Source: an uncultured Myxococcales bacterium (GTDB taxonomy: Bacteria; Myxococcota_A; UBA9042). From it: a stretch of DNA of 64,000 bases. The notes below the pieces were generated by a model. It searched no databases, was not told where the DNA came from, and saw only the letters and a list, made by a program, of their open reading frames with translations. Positions 8,514 to 18,468 of this stretch are shown here, one piece after another (the stretch's first letter is position 1; each line of letters begins with the position of its first letter). The stretch spans positions 1-64,000 of the forward strand of contig CAJBNH010000173.1 of assembly GCA_903955385.1 (NCBI GenBank), in the 5' to 3' direction. Made by a program: the position numbers and the translations under genes.

Positions 8514-9272
8514 ATGGACCACGGACGCAGCCAACGCCCCTCCACGCTTGACGTCCCCAAGGACCTGTCGTTCGACCCGGCGCGGTTGCCGCCCATCGAC
8601 GACCCGCGCTACGAGGTCAAGTTCACGGCTGACGTGATCGACCTGCCGCATGTCATGGCGTGGATCACTGCGCACCGCCTCGGGTTTCGGCTCAGCTACC
8701 CCGATCGCGTTGTCAACAACGTCTACCTCGACACCCCCGGTCTGGACGCCTATTACGAGAACTTGGCCGGAGTCAGCCGCCGCGAGAAGGCCCGCTATCG
8801 CTGGTACGGCGAGACCCACGCGCCGGCCAAGGGCACGCTGGAAATCAAGTGCCGGCGCGACAGCATCGGGTGGAAGTGGAATGCGCGGGTGAACCACCCG
8901 ATGGACTTGGACCAGCTGACCTGGATGGCCTTTCACGACCAGCTGCGCAGCCACGTCGACGTGCCTTTTCAGTTTCTGCTGGACTCGCAGGCCTTTCCCG
9001 CACTGATCAACCGCTATCGGCGAAGCTACTACGAGTCACGCGACGGCCTGTTGCGAGTGACCGTCGACCGCGACATCGAGCTGTATCCTCAGGTCGGTCG
9101 AGCCAGACCGTCGTTCCGGTTTCGCGCACACAGCGCTCGTGCGTTGGTGATCGAGGTCAAGTGCGCGGCGCGACACAGGAATATCGCAGCGGAGGCCCTG
9201 ACCCAGATGCCGTGGCGAGTCTCACGCCACTCGAAGTACGCGCTCGGGATCGAGTCGCTCGAGAACCTGTGA
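8514..9272 (+). CDS. VTC-domain (polyphosphate polymerase-like) protein
   Basis: 252 residues forming one CYTH-like triphosphate tunnel domain of the VTC family. Visible tunnel elements are RYEVKF (E34, K36), VNNVYLDTPG, the basic cluster RREKARYRWYG (R89-R96), LEIKCRR (E110, K112), and a late VIEVKCA strand. In eukaryotic Vtc4 this fold polymerises phosphate from ATP; bacterial relatives are mostly uncharacterised. The ATG at 8514 follows a GAGG at the end of the CotH gene (8503-8506). No SPX domain or membrane segment is present; the DUF4956 partner could provide membrane attachment. Confidence 0.85.
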   Translation: MDHGRSQRPSTLDVPKDLSFDPARLPPIDDPRYEVKFTADVIDLPHVMAWITAHRLGFRLSYPDRVVNNVYLDTPGLDAYYENLAGVSRREKARYRWYGETHAPAKGTLEIKCRRDSIGWKWNARVNHPMDLDQLTWMAFHDQLRSHVDVPFQFLLDSQAFPALINRYRRSYYESRDGLLRVTVDRDIELYPQVGRARPSFRFRAHSARALVIEVKCAARHRNIAAEALTQMPWRVSRHSKYALGIESLENL

Positions 9273-9309
9273 TCTGCGGTTCATCTCGGACCCTCCGCAC
9301 CCGTGTCAG

Positions 9310-9339
9310 GTTGCGCGCCAACGCCCCTGCATGGTAAGA
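9310..9339 (+). promoter_or_regulatory. Possible promoter of the suc-ndk-thiolase group
   Basis: TTGCGC at 9310-9315 and TAAGAG at 9334-9339 are spaced 18 nt apart, about 50 bp before the sucC start. Both boxes are imperfect. Confidence 0.3.
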
Positions 9340-9391
9340 GGCGCGCCGCTGCTCCCCCCAGAGCCCCAGTGTCGACCCGCCCGGAGAAGCC

Positions 9392-10582
<1,191 letters not shown>

Positions 10583-10619
10583 ACCACCCAGAGAACCCGT
10601 CCAGCACAGGGGGCCCATC

Positions 10620-11495
10620 ATGGCCGTACTCGTCGACAAGAACACTCGTCTGCTCGTCCAGGGCATCACCGGCGCGACCGGCGCGTTCCACACCCGTCAG
10701 GCCATCGCCTACGGCACCAACGTCGTCGCGGGCGTCACGCCGGGCAAGGGCGGCACCAAGTTCGATGACGTGGTGCCGATCTTCGACACCGTCGCTCAGG
10801 CCGTTGCCGCTACCGGTGCCAACGCCAGTGTCATCTACGTCCCGCCGCCGTTCGCCGCCGACGCCATCATGGAAGCGGCCGATGCCGGCGTGCAGCTCAT
10901 CGTCGCGATTACTGAGGGCATCCCGGTGGCCGACATGGTCAAGGCCAAGGTCTACCTCGAGGGCAAGCCGGTTCGCCTCATCGGCCCCAACTGCCCCGGC
11001 ATCATCACGCCCGACCAGTGCAAAATCGGCATCATGCCCGGCCACATCCACAAGGCCGGTCCCGTCGGCGTCGTGTCGCGGTCCGGTACGCTGACCTACG
11101 AGGCGGTGGGCCAGCTGACGTCGTTGGGCGTCGGCCAGTCGACGTGCATCGGCATCGGCGGCGACCCGGTCAAGGGCACCGACTTCATCGACGCGCTCGA
11201 GCTCTTCCAGAACGACCCCGACACCAAGGCAGTGATCCTCATCGGCGAGATCGGCGGCAGCGCCGAAGAGCTCGCTGCCGAGTGGATCAAGGCCAACATG
11301 ACCAAGCCGGTCGTCGCGTTCATCGCCGGACTCACGGCTCCTCCGGGACGCCGCATGGGCCACGCGGGTGCCATCATCTCAGGCGGCACCGGCACCGGTC
11401 AGGGCAAGGTCGCGGCGTTCGAGCGCTGCGGAGTCGTGGTCGCCCCGACCCCCGGTGACCTCGCGTCGACGCTGCTCAAGATTTGGAAGCCCTAG
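10620..11495 (+). CDS. sucD: Succinyl-CoA ligase (ADP-forming) subunit alpha
   Basis: 291 residues, full length. This subunit binds CoA and carries the phosphohistidine intermediate. Visible are the Rossmann-type CoA-binding start ([13 protein letters not shown]), [19 protein letters not shown], and the active-site His248 in [13 protein letters not shown]. It forms the heteromeric enzyme with sucC directly upstream; ndk follows after 40 bp, linking nucleotide triphosphate exchange to the same transcript. Confidence 0.97.
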   Translation: MAVLVDKNTRLLVQGITGATGAFHTRQAIAYGTNVVAGVTPGKGGTKFDDVVPIFDTVAQAVAATGANASVIYVPPPFAADAIMEAADAGVQLIVAITEGIPVADMVKAKVYLEGKPVRLIGPNCPGIITPDQCKIGIMPGHIHKAGPVGVVSRSGTLTYEAVGQLTSLGVGQSTCIGIGGDPVKGTDFIDALELFQNDPDTKAVILIGEIGGSAEELAAEWIKANMTKPVVAFIAGLTAPPGRRMGHAGAIISGGTGTGQGKVAAFERCGVVVAPTPGDLASTLLKIWKP

Positions 11496-11535
11496 TTTCT
11501 TCACCACAATCGCATCACTCAGGAGATTGCACCGC

Positions 11536-11958
11536 ATGGCCATCGAGTCCACGCTTTCCATCGTCAAGCCCGACGGCGTCGCCAACGGCCACATCGGCCA
11601 CGTGATCAGCCTCTTCGAGTCGAATGGCCTGCGCATTCGCGCCGCTCGCATGGTCCGGCTGACCCAAGCCCAGGCTGAGGGCTTCTACGCTGAGCACAAG
11701 GGCCGCGGCTTCTTCGGCGAGCTGATCGAGTTCATGACCTCCGGGCCCGTCGTGTTGCTGGTGCTGGAAGGCGACAATGCCGTGCTGCGCAACCGCGAGC
11801 TGATGGGCGCAACCGATCCGGCGCAGGCCGCCGACGGCACGCTGCGCAAGCTGTACGCCGAGAGCAAGGGCCGCAACACGGTCCACGGCTCGGACAGCCC
11901 CGCCAGCGCTGCCCGCGAGATCCACTATTTCTTCAGCGAGTGCTTCGACCTGGTGTGA
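11536..11958 (+). CDS. ndk: Nucleoside diphosphate kinase
   Basis: 140 residues, the standard size. It transfers the gamma-phosphate between nucleoside triphosphates and diphosphates through a phosphohistidine, H117 in the conserved NTVHGSDS. Also present are the N-terminal [10 protein letters not shown] and the Kpn-loop region GATDPAQA. A good ribosome binding site (AGGAG at 11521-11525) precedes the ATG. It probably belongs to the suc transcript. Confidence 0.97.
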   Translation: MAIESTLSIVKPDGVANGHIGHVISLFESNGLRIRAARMVRLTQAQAEGFYAEHKGRGFFGELIEFMTSGPVVLLVLEGDNAVLRNRELMGATDPAQAADGTLRKLYAESKGRNTVHGSDSPASAAREIHYFFSECFDLV

Positions 11959-12015
11959 CCGACCGGCCCAAAGCGTCGGACCGGCCGTGATGCCACACGT
12001 TCTTGGAGGTGACCC

Positions 12016-13194
12016 ATGCGTGAGGTTTGGATCGTCGGTGCCGCGCGCACCCCCATCGGTTCCTTCGGCGGTTCGCTCGCGTCCGTGGCTGCCCCTCGGC
12101 TCGGCGCCGTCGCGATCAAGGCTGCTCTCGAGCGCGCGGGCGTGAAACCCGAGGCGGTCGAAGAGGTCTACATGGGCTGCGTCCTGCCGGCCAACTTGGG
12201 CCAGGCCCCCGCTCGTCAGGCAGCCTTGTTCGCCGGAATCCCGCAGTCGACCCCTTGCACGACCGTCAACAAGGTCTGCGGTTCGGGCGTGAAGACCGTG
12301 ATGCTCGCCGCATCGCAGATCCGGGCGGGCGACGCCGACATCATCGTCGCGGGCGGCATGGAAAACATGAGTCAGGCGCCGTACTACCTCGACAAGGCGC
12401 GCGACGGCTATCGGCTGGGTCACGGCCAAGTCGTCGACGCGATGATCAAGGACGGTTTGTGGGACGTCTACAAGGACTTCCACATGGGCAACGCGGCGGA
12501 AATCTGCGCGGCCGACAAGGGCATCACCCGCGAGGCCCAGGACGCCTTTGCCGCCGACAGCTACGTCAAGGCCCAGAAGGCCGTTGCCGACGGCGCCTTC
12601 AAGGCCGAGATCGCTCCAGTGCCCGTGCCGCAGCGCAAGGGCGACCCCGTGATGGTCGACACGGACGAAGAGCCCGGACGCGGTGACCCCAAGAAATTCG
12701 CAAGTCTTCGTCCGGCCTTTGACAAGAACGGCACCGTCACGGCCGCCAATGCCTCGTCCATCAACGACGGCGGCGCAGCAGTGGTGTTGGTGTCCGCAGA
12801 AAAGGGCCGCGAGCTGGGGCTGAAGCCGTTGGCGCGCATCGTGTCCTACGCATCGTTCGCGCAGGCTCCCGAGTGGTTTACCACGGCACCCGTGTTTGCA
12901 GTGCAGGGCGCGCTGGCCAAGGCGAGGCTGGACGTCGCCGACATCGACCTGTTCGAGATCAACGAGGCATTCTCCGTCGTGTCGATCGCCTGCGCCCAAG
13001 GGCTGGGACTCGATCCGGCCAAGGTCAATGTCAAAGGCGGCGCCGTCGCTCTCGGTCACCCCATTGGGGCCAGTGGCACCCGAATTCTCGTGACCCTGCT
13101 GCACACCATGGCCGAGCGCAACGTTCGGCGTGGTCTGGTCAGTCTGTGCATCGGCGGCGGCGAGGCGGTGGCCTTGGTGGTGGAGAGGGACTGA
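12016..13194 (+). CDS. Thiolase (acetyl-CoA C-acetyltransferase)
   Basis: 392 residues, typical of the degradative/biosynthetic type II thiolases. The nucleophile is C88 in NKVCGSG, and the other active-site residues are H348 (GHPIGASG) and C378 (LCIGGGEA). It condenses two acetyl-CoA to acetoacetyl-CoA or cleaves the product. AGGTGACCC is positioned well before the ATG. The gene lies 57 bp after ndk on the same strand. Substrate chain length cannot be fixed, but the pattern (RTPIGSFGGSL start, 392 aa) fits acetoacetyl-CoA thiolases. Confidence 0.93.
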   Translation: MREVWIVGAARTPIGSFGGSLASVAAPRLGAVAIKAALERAGVKPEAVEEVYMGCVLPANLGQAPARQAALFAGIPQSTPCTTVNKVCGSGVKTVMLAASQIRAGDADIIVAGGMENMSQAPYYLDKARDGYRLGHGQVVDAMIKDGLWDVYKDFHMGNAAEICAADKGITREAQDAFAADSYVKAQKAVADGAFKAEIAPVPVPQRKGDPVMVDTDEEPGRGDPKKFASLRPAFDKNGTVTAANASSINDGGAAVVLVSAEKGRELGLKPLARIVSYASFAQAPEWFTTAPVFAVQGALAKARLDVADIDLFEINEAFSVVSIACAQGLGLDPAKVNVKGGAVALGHPIGASGTRILVTLLHTMAERNVRRGLVSLCIGGGEAVALVVERD

Positions 13195-13366
13195 CCGCGT
13201 GCCCAGCCGCCCCGGCCTCTGTGCTCGACCCGCGTTTCGCATCGGGTGGATTGCGGGTCCCTGTGGTGACTCGCTTTGCCGTAGGTTGACCTCAGAAGAA
13301 GTGACGGATTGCGCAGCCCCCTGACTCCCAATCGGTTCAAGTAAGCCGCTGTGCGGTCTGCCTCGC

Positions 13367-13394
13367 TTGACAGTTGGGCGGGTTGCCCTAGCCT
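13367..13394 (+). promoter_or_regulatory. Promoter of asnB
   Basis: TTGACA (13367-13372), 16 nt, TAGCCT (13389-13394). It lies about 50 bp before the GTG start and matches the TTGACA/TAGNNT pairs seen elsewhere in the window. Confidence 0.6.
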
Positions 13395-13442
13395 TCGCGT
13401 TCCGTCCTCTATCAAGGGCGCTTTCAACGTGGTGGTTCGGCC

Positions 13443-15347
13443 GTGTGCGGACTCGTAGGCATGTTCGATCGCCAGGGACACGCGGCGCGCCACCGTGATG
13501 CGGTGCAGCGCGCGACGAACGTGCTTGCCCACCGCGGCCCCGACGATTCCGGCTACCTGGACGATGGTCCCATCGCGTTTGGTTTCCGCCGCCTGTCGAT
13601 TCTCGACCTGACGCCGGCGGGTCATCAGCCGATGACCTCGCATGACGGCGAGTGGGCCGTCGTATTCAATGGCGAAATCTACAATTACCGGGAACTGCGG
13701 GCCGAGCTCGTCTCGGCGGGCGTGGTTTTTCGCAGTGATAGCGATACTGAAGTGCTGGTTCAGGCCCTGTGCCTTTGGGGACCGCGCAGCTTCGACCGCT
13801 TCAATGGCATGTGGGCCGTCCTTGCGTGGCACCGTCCATCGCAGACCCTGTACGCGTGCCGGGACCCGTGGGGCATCAAGCCGCTCTATGTCAGTGAACT
13901 GGGCGAGGCAACCGTTTTTGCTAGCGAGATCAAGGCCTTGCGATCGATCGGGTGCAGTACCCGCGAAGTCGACCCGGTGGCTGCTCGAAGGTTTCTGGAT
14001 GAAGGTGAGCTCGACGTCGATACGCGCACGATGTTCCGGGACGTGAAGCGTCTGCAGCCCGGCACCCTGTACAGGTATCGTGCGGGCGAACCCGTCTTCG
14101 AGAGTCGCTATCAGGAAGGCGCGCTGACGGCCAACGTTCCGCTGTACACCCACGACGAACAATCCGAGCAGACCTTCATCGAGCTGTTCCGCGAGGCGTT
14201 CCTCTCGTCCGTGCGCCTTCGTTTGCGCGCCGACGTCGAAGTGGGCACCTGCCTCTCCGGTGGGCTGGACTCCACGGCGATCGCTTGTGCGACCGGGCGG
14301 TTTCTGGACGAAGAGGGCGTTCCCGAGTGCCGTCATGCGTTCACCGCGCTGTTGCCTGAGTACGACGAGTCGGCGTTCATTCGTCCTGTTGTCGAGCAAG
14401 TGGGTGCGAACTGGCACGTCACGGTGGCCAGCGACGACCAACTGATGGCAGACGCTACCCGCTTCTTCGAGATTCACGACGAGCCGGTGCACAGCCTCAG
14501 CCCTCTGGCCGGTTTCATCGTGATGGGACTGGCGGCGCGTAGTCAGGTGAAGGTGCTGCTCAACGGTCAGGGTTCCGACGAGCTGCTGGCCGGATATGAC
14601 TCAAGCGTCCTGCCGCACTTGCGGTCGCTGATTCGCGAGGACGGCCTCGGTTACGCCTTCTCTGAGGGACGAGCGCAAGCAGACTCCGCGGCCATCGGAG
14701 TAGGACTTGTGGCAAGGGCGCAGGCGGGACTGCTGCTGAACGCGTTGCCCCCAGGCGTCGAGACGAGTCTTCGCAGGGCTTGGGCTGCGCTTGAACTCGG
14801 GACCGGCCACTACGCGATGCCCGGAGGACCTTTGGGGGCGCCGTTGGCCCAACAGCATCGCCCCTCAGAGGACCTGCAAGTCGCCTTGCTCGATCAGGTC
14901 TACCGCTCCCCATTGCCGCTCTATCTGCGCATCGAGGATGTGAACTCGTCGGCCTTCTCCCTCGAGGCCAGGCTGCCGTTCCTCGACCCGAATCTCGTTG
15001 CAGTGGCACACGCAGCGCCCGCGCGGCTGCTGCGTCGTAACGGTCTGAACAAGTACATGCTGCGGCAGATTCTTCCGGGGCTCGTCCCCGAGGTTGTGTG
15101 GCAACGACGCGACAAAATGGGCTTTCCCGTTCCGGTCGGCCGGTGGCTCCGGGGTCCGCTGCGCGAGCTCTTCACCGAAACGCTGTCCGAGGCGCGCTTG
15201 CGTCGACGCGGGTGGTATTCGGTCTCGCGGGTGACCCGCGACGTCGACCGGTTCTTGCAGGACCGGACTCCCGGGGCGCCGCCGCCGCCCGCGCTGATGC
15301 GACTGTTCCTGCTCGAGCGTTGGGCACGTAGCCAGCTCGATCAGTGA
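13443..15347 (+). CDS. asnB: Asparagine synthetase (glutamine-hydrolysing) or related amidotransferase
   Basis: 634 residues. The N-terminal class II glutaminase domain (1 to about 215) starts with the nucleophile Cys2 directly after the GTG start codon, so the start is certain. It contains LAHRGPDDSG and FNGEIYNYRELR. The synthetase domain (about 240-634) has the PP-loop SGGLDST (272-278), the NGQGSDELLAGYD motif and the LEARLPFLD motif. It makes asparagine from aspartate, glutamine and ATP, or amidates another carboxylate; family members of this length are also found in surface-glycan clusters. Here it stands alone with its own promoter, so ordinary asparagine synthesis is most likely. Confidence 0.9.
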   Translation: MCGLVGMFDRQGHAARHRDAVQRATNVLAHRGPDDSGYLDDGPIAFGFRRLSILDLTPAGHQPMTSHDGEWAVVFNGEIYNYRELRAELVSAGVVFRSDSDTEVLVQALCLWGPRSFDRFNGMWAVLAWHRPSQTLYACRDPWGIKPLYVSELGEATVFASEIKALRSIGCSTREVDPVAARRFLDEGELDVDTRTMFRDVKRLQPGTLYRYRAGEPVFESRYQEGALTANVPLYTHDEQSEQTFIELFREAFLSSVRLRLRADVEVGTCLSGGLDSTAIACATGRFLDEEGVPECRHAFTALLPEYDESAFIRPVVEQVGANWHVTVASDDQLMADATRFFEIHDEPVHSLSPLAGFIVMGLAARSQVKVLLNGQGSDELLAGYDSSVLPHLRSLIREDGLGYAFSEGRAQADSAAIGVGLVARAQAGLLLNALPPGVETSLRRAWAALELGTGHYAMPGGPLGAPLAQQHRPSEDLQVALLDQVYRSPLPLYLRIEDVNSSAFSLEARLPFLDPNLVAVAHAAPARLLRRNGLNKYMLRQILPGLVPEVVWQRRDKMGFPVPVGRWLRGPLRELFTETLSEARLRRRGWYSVSRVTRDVDRFLQDRTPGAPPPPALMRLFLLERWARSQLDQ

Positions 15348-15402
15348 AGCTTTCGTCTTCAATTCCAGACAATTGCTGCACAGGTTCGGCCGCCGATGCG
15401 GC

Positions 15403-15432
15403 TTGACTTTCGGGGTGCTGTCCGCCTAGCTT
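15403..15432 (+). promoter_or_regulatory. Promoter of Cys-rich lipoprotein gene
   Basis: TTGACT (15403-15408), 18 nt, TAGCTT (15427-15432), about 45 bp before the ATG. Confidence 0.5.
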
Positions 15433-15475
15433 GTACCCTCTCTCTTCCCCCCGCTCCCGTGATGTGGAGGATTCG

Positions 15476-16687
15476 ATGCACTGCCTGTCTCGCCTGCAGA
15501 ATTCGACGGTCGCCTGCTCTATGCCCTTGGTCCTCCTCGCAGCTCTGGCCTTCGGGACGGCGGCGTGTGGCGGTGGCGACGCCGCTGCGACGGACACCAC
15601 GGTTGCGGACTCGGCGACCGATGCGACCAGCGACACGGTGACCGAAACCGTTGACACGCAGGACGTCGCCGATTCCTCAGGAACCGATACAACGGCGCCC
15701 GATACTGCGGACACCACGTCGACGGGCGACCCTTGTGCAAGCCTTGTGGCTTGCGCAGTGAAGTGCCCGGCCAAGGGTGACGCGGCGTGTCTGACCAACT
15801 GCGCGGCGAAGGGATCGGCCACGGCAAAGGCTGCGTTGGCGTCCTACAACGACTGTGTGGTGGCGGAGTGCGCGGATGCAACGGAGACCCAGGCGCGCAA
15901 CGCGTGCGGTCTGCAGCAGTGCTGGGAGCCTTTGGCCGCGTGCGCCGGGCTGGGCCAGGGCGACTGGGACTGCGTCGACACGGGCGCCTGCGCGGCTCAG
16001 TGCGTGACCGGCGACCTGCCGTGCCAGTTCGCGTGCATGCAGGGCGGCACCAAGGAAGCTGCGGCGGGCTATGCCGGGGTCAGTGCCTGCATCCTCGCCA
16101 ACTGCGGGACCAAGCAGCCCGGTGCGCAGACGGACGAATGCATCGCCGCCTCGTGTGCCGGCGCTGCTCAGACGTGCACGGCCAACGGCGGCCTCGATTG
16201 TCTCGAGAGCGAGAGTTGCCTCAGCCACTGTCCTGAGTTCCTGCCCTCCAAGCCCAACCACTGTCCGGCCGTCTGCAACCTCGTCACGGGCGCCGGCGCG
16301 AAGGCGATTCGGGACAGCTATGAGGCGTGTACCGCCACTTGCGACACAAAGACCAACAAATTCGCTTGCATAGTGGAGACTTGCACCGCGGAGCAGCAGG
16401 CCTGCTTCGGCGGCACCGGAGCCGACACCTGCCAGATGGTCTACAACTGCGTGAAGGCGGACTGCGACGGCGTCGGGGGAACTCCGGCCTGCGTGCGTGC
16501 CTGTCTGGACAAGGGCTCGGCCGCTGCCCAGGACGCGTTTGTGCAGTACGAGGGCTGCCTGCTGAACCAGATGGACACGACCGCCGCACAGACGTACGGC
16601 TGCGCGTTCCCGTATGACGAGGTCACTTGCATCAAGCAGGTTGCCGGATACTGCAGTCCTGAGTACGCAGCCTGCTTCCCCAACTGA
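15476..16687 (+). CDS. Secreted Cys-rich repeat lipoprotein
   Basis: 403 residues, not matched to a named family. The signal peptide ends at a lipobox-like sequence (FGTAAC, lipidated Cys about residue 31), then a linker of about 50 residues made largely of Asp, Thr, Ala and Ser. The rest has more than 30 cysteines in a repeating layout of roughly 75-85 residues: C-x5-C-x3-C, C-x3-C, a helix rich in Ala, then DC-x4-C. Four units can be followed. Such disulfide-rich lipoproteins are common in Myxococcota. GTGGAGG is well placed before the ATG at 15476. It probably sits on the outer membrane; the ligand is unknown. Confidence 0.8.
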   Translation: MHCLSRLQNSTVACSMPLVLLAALAFGTAACGGGDAAATDTTVADSATDATSDTVTETVDTQDVADSSGTDTTAPDTADTTSTGDPCASLVACAVKCPAKGDAACLTNCAAKGSATAKAALASYNDCVVAECADATETQARNACGLQQCWEPLAACAGLGQGDWDCVDTGACAAQCVTGDLPCQFACMQGGTKEAAAGYAGVSACILANCGTKQPGAQTDECIAASCAGAAQTCTANGGLDCLESESCLSHCPEFLPSKPNHCPAVCNLVTGAGAKAIRDSYEACTATCDTKTNKFACIVETCTAEQQACFGGTGADTCQMVYNCVKADCDGVGGTPACVRACLDKGSAAAQDAFVQYEGCLLNQMDTTAAQTYGCAFPYDEVTCIKQVAGYCSPEYAACFPN

Positions 16688-16715
16688 TCTCGGGCTGGAT
16701 CGTCCTGCGAGGCAC

Positions 16716-17960
16716 ATGTCCAAGCATCGCGAAGGCGATCTGATGCCGGTGGGCGAGGCGCTCCGCATCGTTCTCGAGCACGTGCGCCCGCTGCCGGCTG
16801 AGGTCGTGTCGCTGCGCGATGCGTTACACAGCACGCTTGCCGCTGATGCCCTTGCGGACGCCGACCAGCCGGCCTTCGACCGCGCGGCGATGGACGGAAT
16901 TGCGGTGCGTTCTCAGGACTGCCGACAGTCCGGCACGCTGCTGCGCTCGATTGGCGAGGCCGTGGCCGGTCGCTCCTTCGTTGGCGAGGTCGCTGCCGGT
17001 ACCTGCGTGCGAACGATGACCGGGGCCATCGTGCCTGCGGGAGCGGACGCCGTGGTGCCCTTCGAGAAGGTCCTCCGCGAGTCCGAAGGTAGCGACGGAG
17101 AGGCACTTTGGCGCCTGCCAAGCCCTGTCCACGCCGAGGCCAACGTCGCGCGCAAAGGCAGCGAAGTTCACCAGGGCGAGGCAGTTGTGTCGGCCGGCAC
17201 CGTGTTGGACGGGCCCCGCATGGGTGCGCTGGCGGCGTTCGGTCATGCCCAAGTGACGGTCCACCGCCGTCCAGAAGTCGCGCTACTGCCCACCGGAAAC
17301 GAGCTCGTCGGCGTGGAGCAGACGCCGGGACCCGGACAAGTTCGCGACTCGAATCGCTGGGCGCTCGCTGGGCTGCTTCAGGCGGCAGGGGCGCACGTGC
17401 GACACGGTGAGGCCGTGCCCGATCGGCCGCAGGCGCTGCGAGAGGCGTTGGAGCACGCGCTGGCCGAGGCCGACGTTGTCGTCTTGTCGGGTGGCGTGTC
17501 GGCCGGGGATTACGATCTGGTCGCCGCGGCACTGCGCGAGGTCGGCGCCACCGCGCTGGTGCATCGCGTTGCCATCAAGCCGGGAAAGCCGTTTCTGTTC
17601 GCGGTGAAGGGCGACAAGCTGATCTTTGGGCTACCAGGCAATCCGGTCAGCGCCGCCGTGTGCGCCGTGCTGTTCCTGTTGCCCGCGCTGGCCAAGCTTC
17701 AGGGCGAAACCTCGCCGGCATGGCGGCTGATGCCGGTTGCCGCGGGTCATGCCGTCGGTGCGGGCGGGCCGCGAACCGAGATCCTGCCGTTTCGGCTGGT
17801 CTTCTCGCCGTCAGGGGCCGAGGCGCATTTGGTCCGCACTGCTGGTTCCGCCGACCTGACACACTTCGCCACCGCAGACGCGTGGGTCATGCGACCGCCC
17901 TCCGCTCCAGAGGTGTTGTCCGGCGGAGCCTTGGCGATGTTGTGGTGGCCGCGTCCTTGA
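16716..17960 (+). CDS. moeA: Molybdopterin molybdotransferase MoeA
   Basis: 414 residues. It inserts molybdate into adenylylated molybdopterin in molybdenum cofactor synthesis. Typical motifs are present: ADQPAFDRAAMDGIAVR (domain start), TGAIVPAGADAVV, the TGNEL turn, LSGGVSAGDYD and FGLPGNPVSAAVC. The domain order III-IV follows the family. The ATG at 16716 is 28 bp after the lipoprotein stop; an alternative ATG at 16743 has a better-spaced AAGG. No other moa/mob gene is nearby. Confidence 0.95.
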   Translation: MSKHREGDLMPVGEALRIVLEHVRPLPAEVVSLRDALHSTLAADALADADQPAFDRAAMDGIAVRSQDCRQSGTLLRSIGEAVAGRSFVGEVAAGTCVRTMTGAIVPAGADAVVPFEKVLRESEGSDGEALWRLPSPVHAEANVARKGSEVHQGEAVVSAGTVLDGPRMGALAAFGHAQVTVHRRPEVALLPTGNELVGVEQTPGPGQVRDSNRWALAGLLQAAGAHVRHGEAVPDRPQALREALEHALAEADVVVLSGGVSAGDYDLVAAALREVGATALVHRVAIKPGKPFLFAVKGDKLIFGLPGNPVSAAVCAVLFLLPALAKLQGETSPAWRLMPVAAGHAVGAGGPRTEILPFRLVFSPSGAEAHLVRTAGSADLTHFATADAWVMRPPSAPEVLSGGALAMLWWPRP

Positions 17961-17978
17961 GTCGTGATTGCCGATCGG

Positions 17979-18224
17979 TCAGTACGGGGACCGCAGCAGG
18001 GCCGCCCGCAGCTCGCCGATGGTCGCAAACGCGTTGTCGCGGAAGATGACCTCATCGCCGTCACCGAAGCCGGCCTTGCCGACGCCGGCCAGCACCAGAT
18101 CGACCGTCACGTTCAATGCGAGCTGGTCCTTGGTCACGGGCTCCCCGGGGCGCTCGGTCGCCTTCCAGACGTGGCCAGAGAATTTGCCGAACTGCTTCTT
18201 GATTTCGCACTTGTAGGTCGCCAT
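17979..18224 (-). CDS. Small conserved-looking protein of unknown function
   Basis: 81 residues starting MATYKCEIKK. On the minus strand AGGAG lies 8 nt before the ATG, which supports a real gene. The sequence has short strands and charged loops (FGKFSGHVWKATERPGE) with no signal peptide or membrane segment. It converges on moeA with an 18-bp gap. I recognise no family. Confidence 0.6.
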   Translation of the reverse strand: MATYKCEIKKQFGKFSGHVWKATERPGEPVTKDQLALNVTVDLVLAGVGKAGFGDGDEVIFRDNAFATIGELRAALLRSPY

Positions 18225-18353
18225 GGGGCTCCTGCTGCAAGGGTAGGTTCGGCCGGGGGGCCGTCGTGTGCGGTTCAGCCGTGTCTGCGGTGCTGCCGAC
18301 GATACTAGGGTGGGTATCCAAGGTTGTCGATGGTCGGCGACGCCGCCTTTGGA

Positions 18354-18381
18354 TTGACTTTCCCCGACGCAAGACTAGGAT
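18354..18381 (+). promoter_or_regulatory. Promoter of the calcium-loop lipoprotein gene
   Basis: TTGACT (18354-18359), 16 nt, TAGGAT (18376-18381), about 88 bp before the ATG. The leader is therefore about 80 nt; I see no structured element in it. Confidence 0.6.
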
Positions 18382-18468
18382 TTACCGCTTCCAGCGCGTT
18401 GCCTCGCCAAGGCACGCCGAACCTTCCAGCCCGATCCCGCGCGATGCGGCCGACCAGGAGCGACCACG

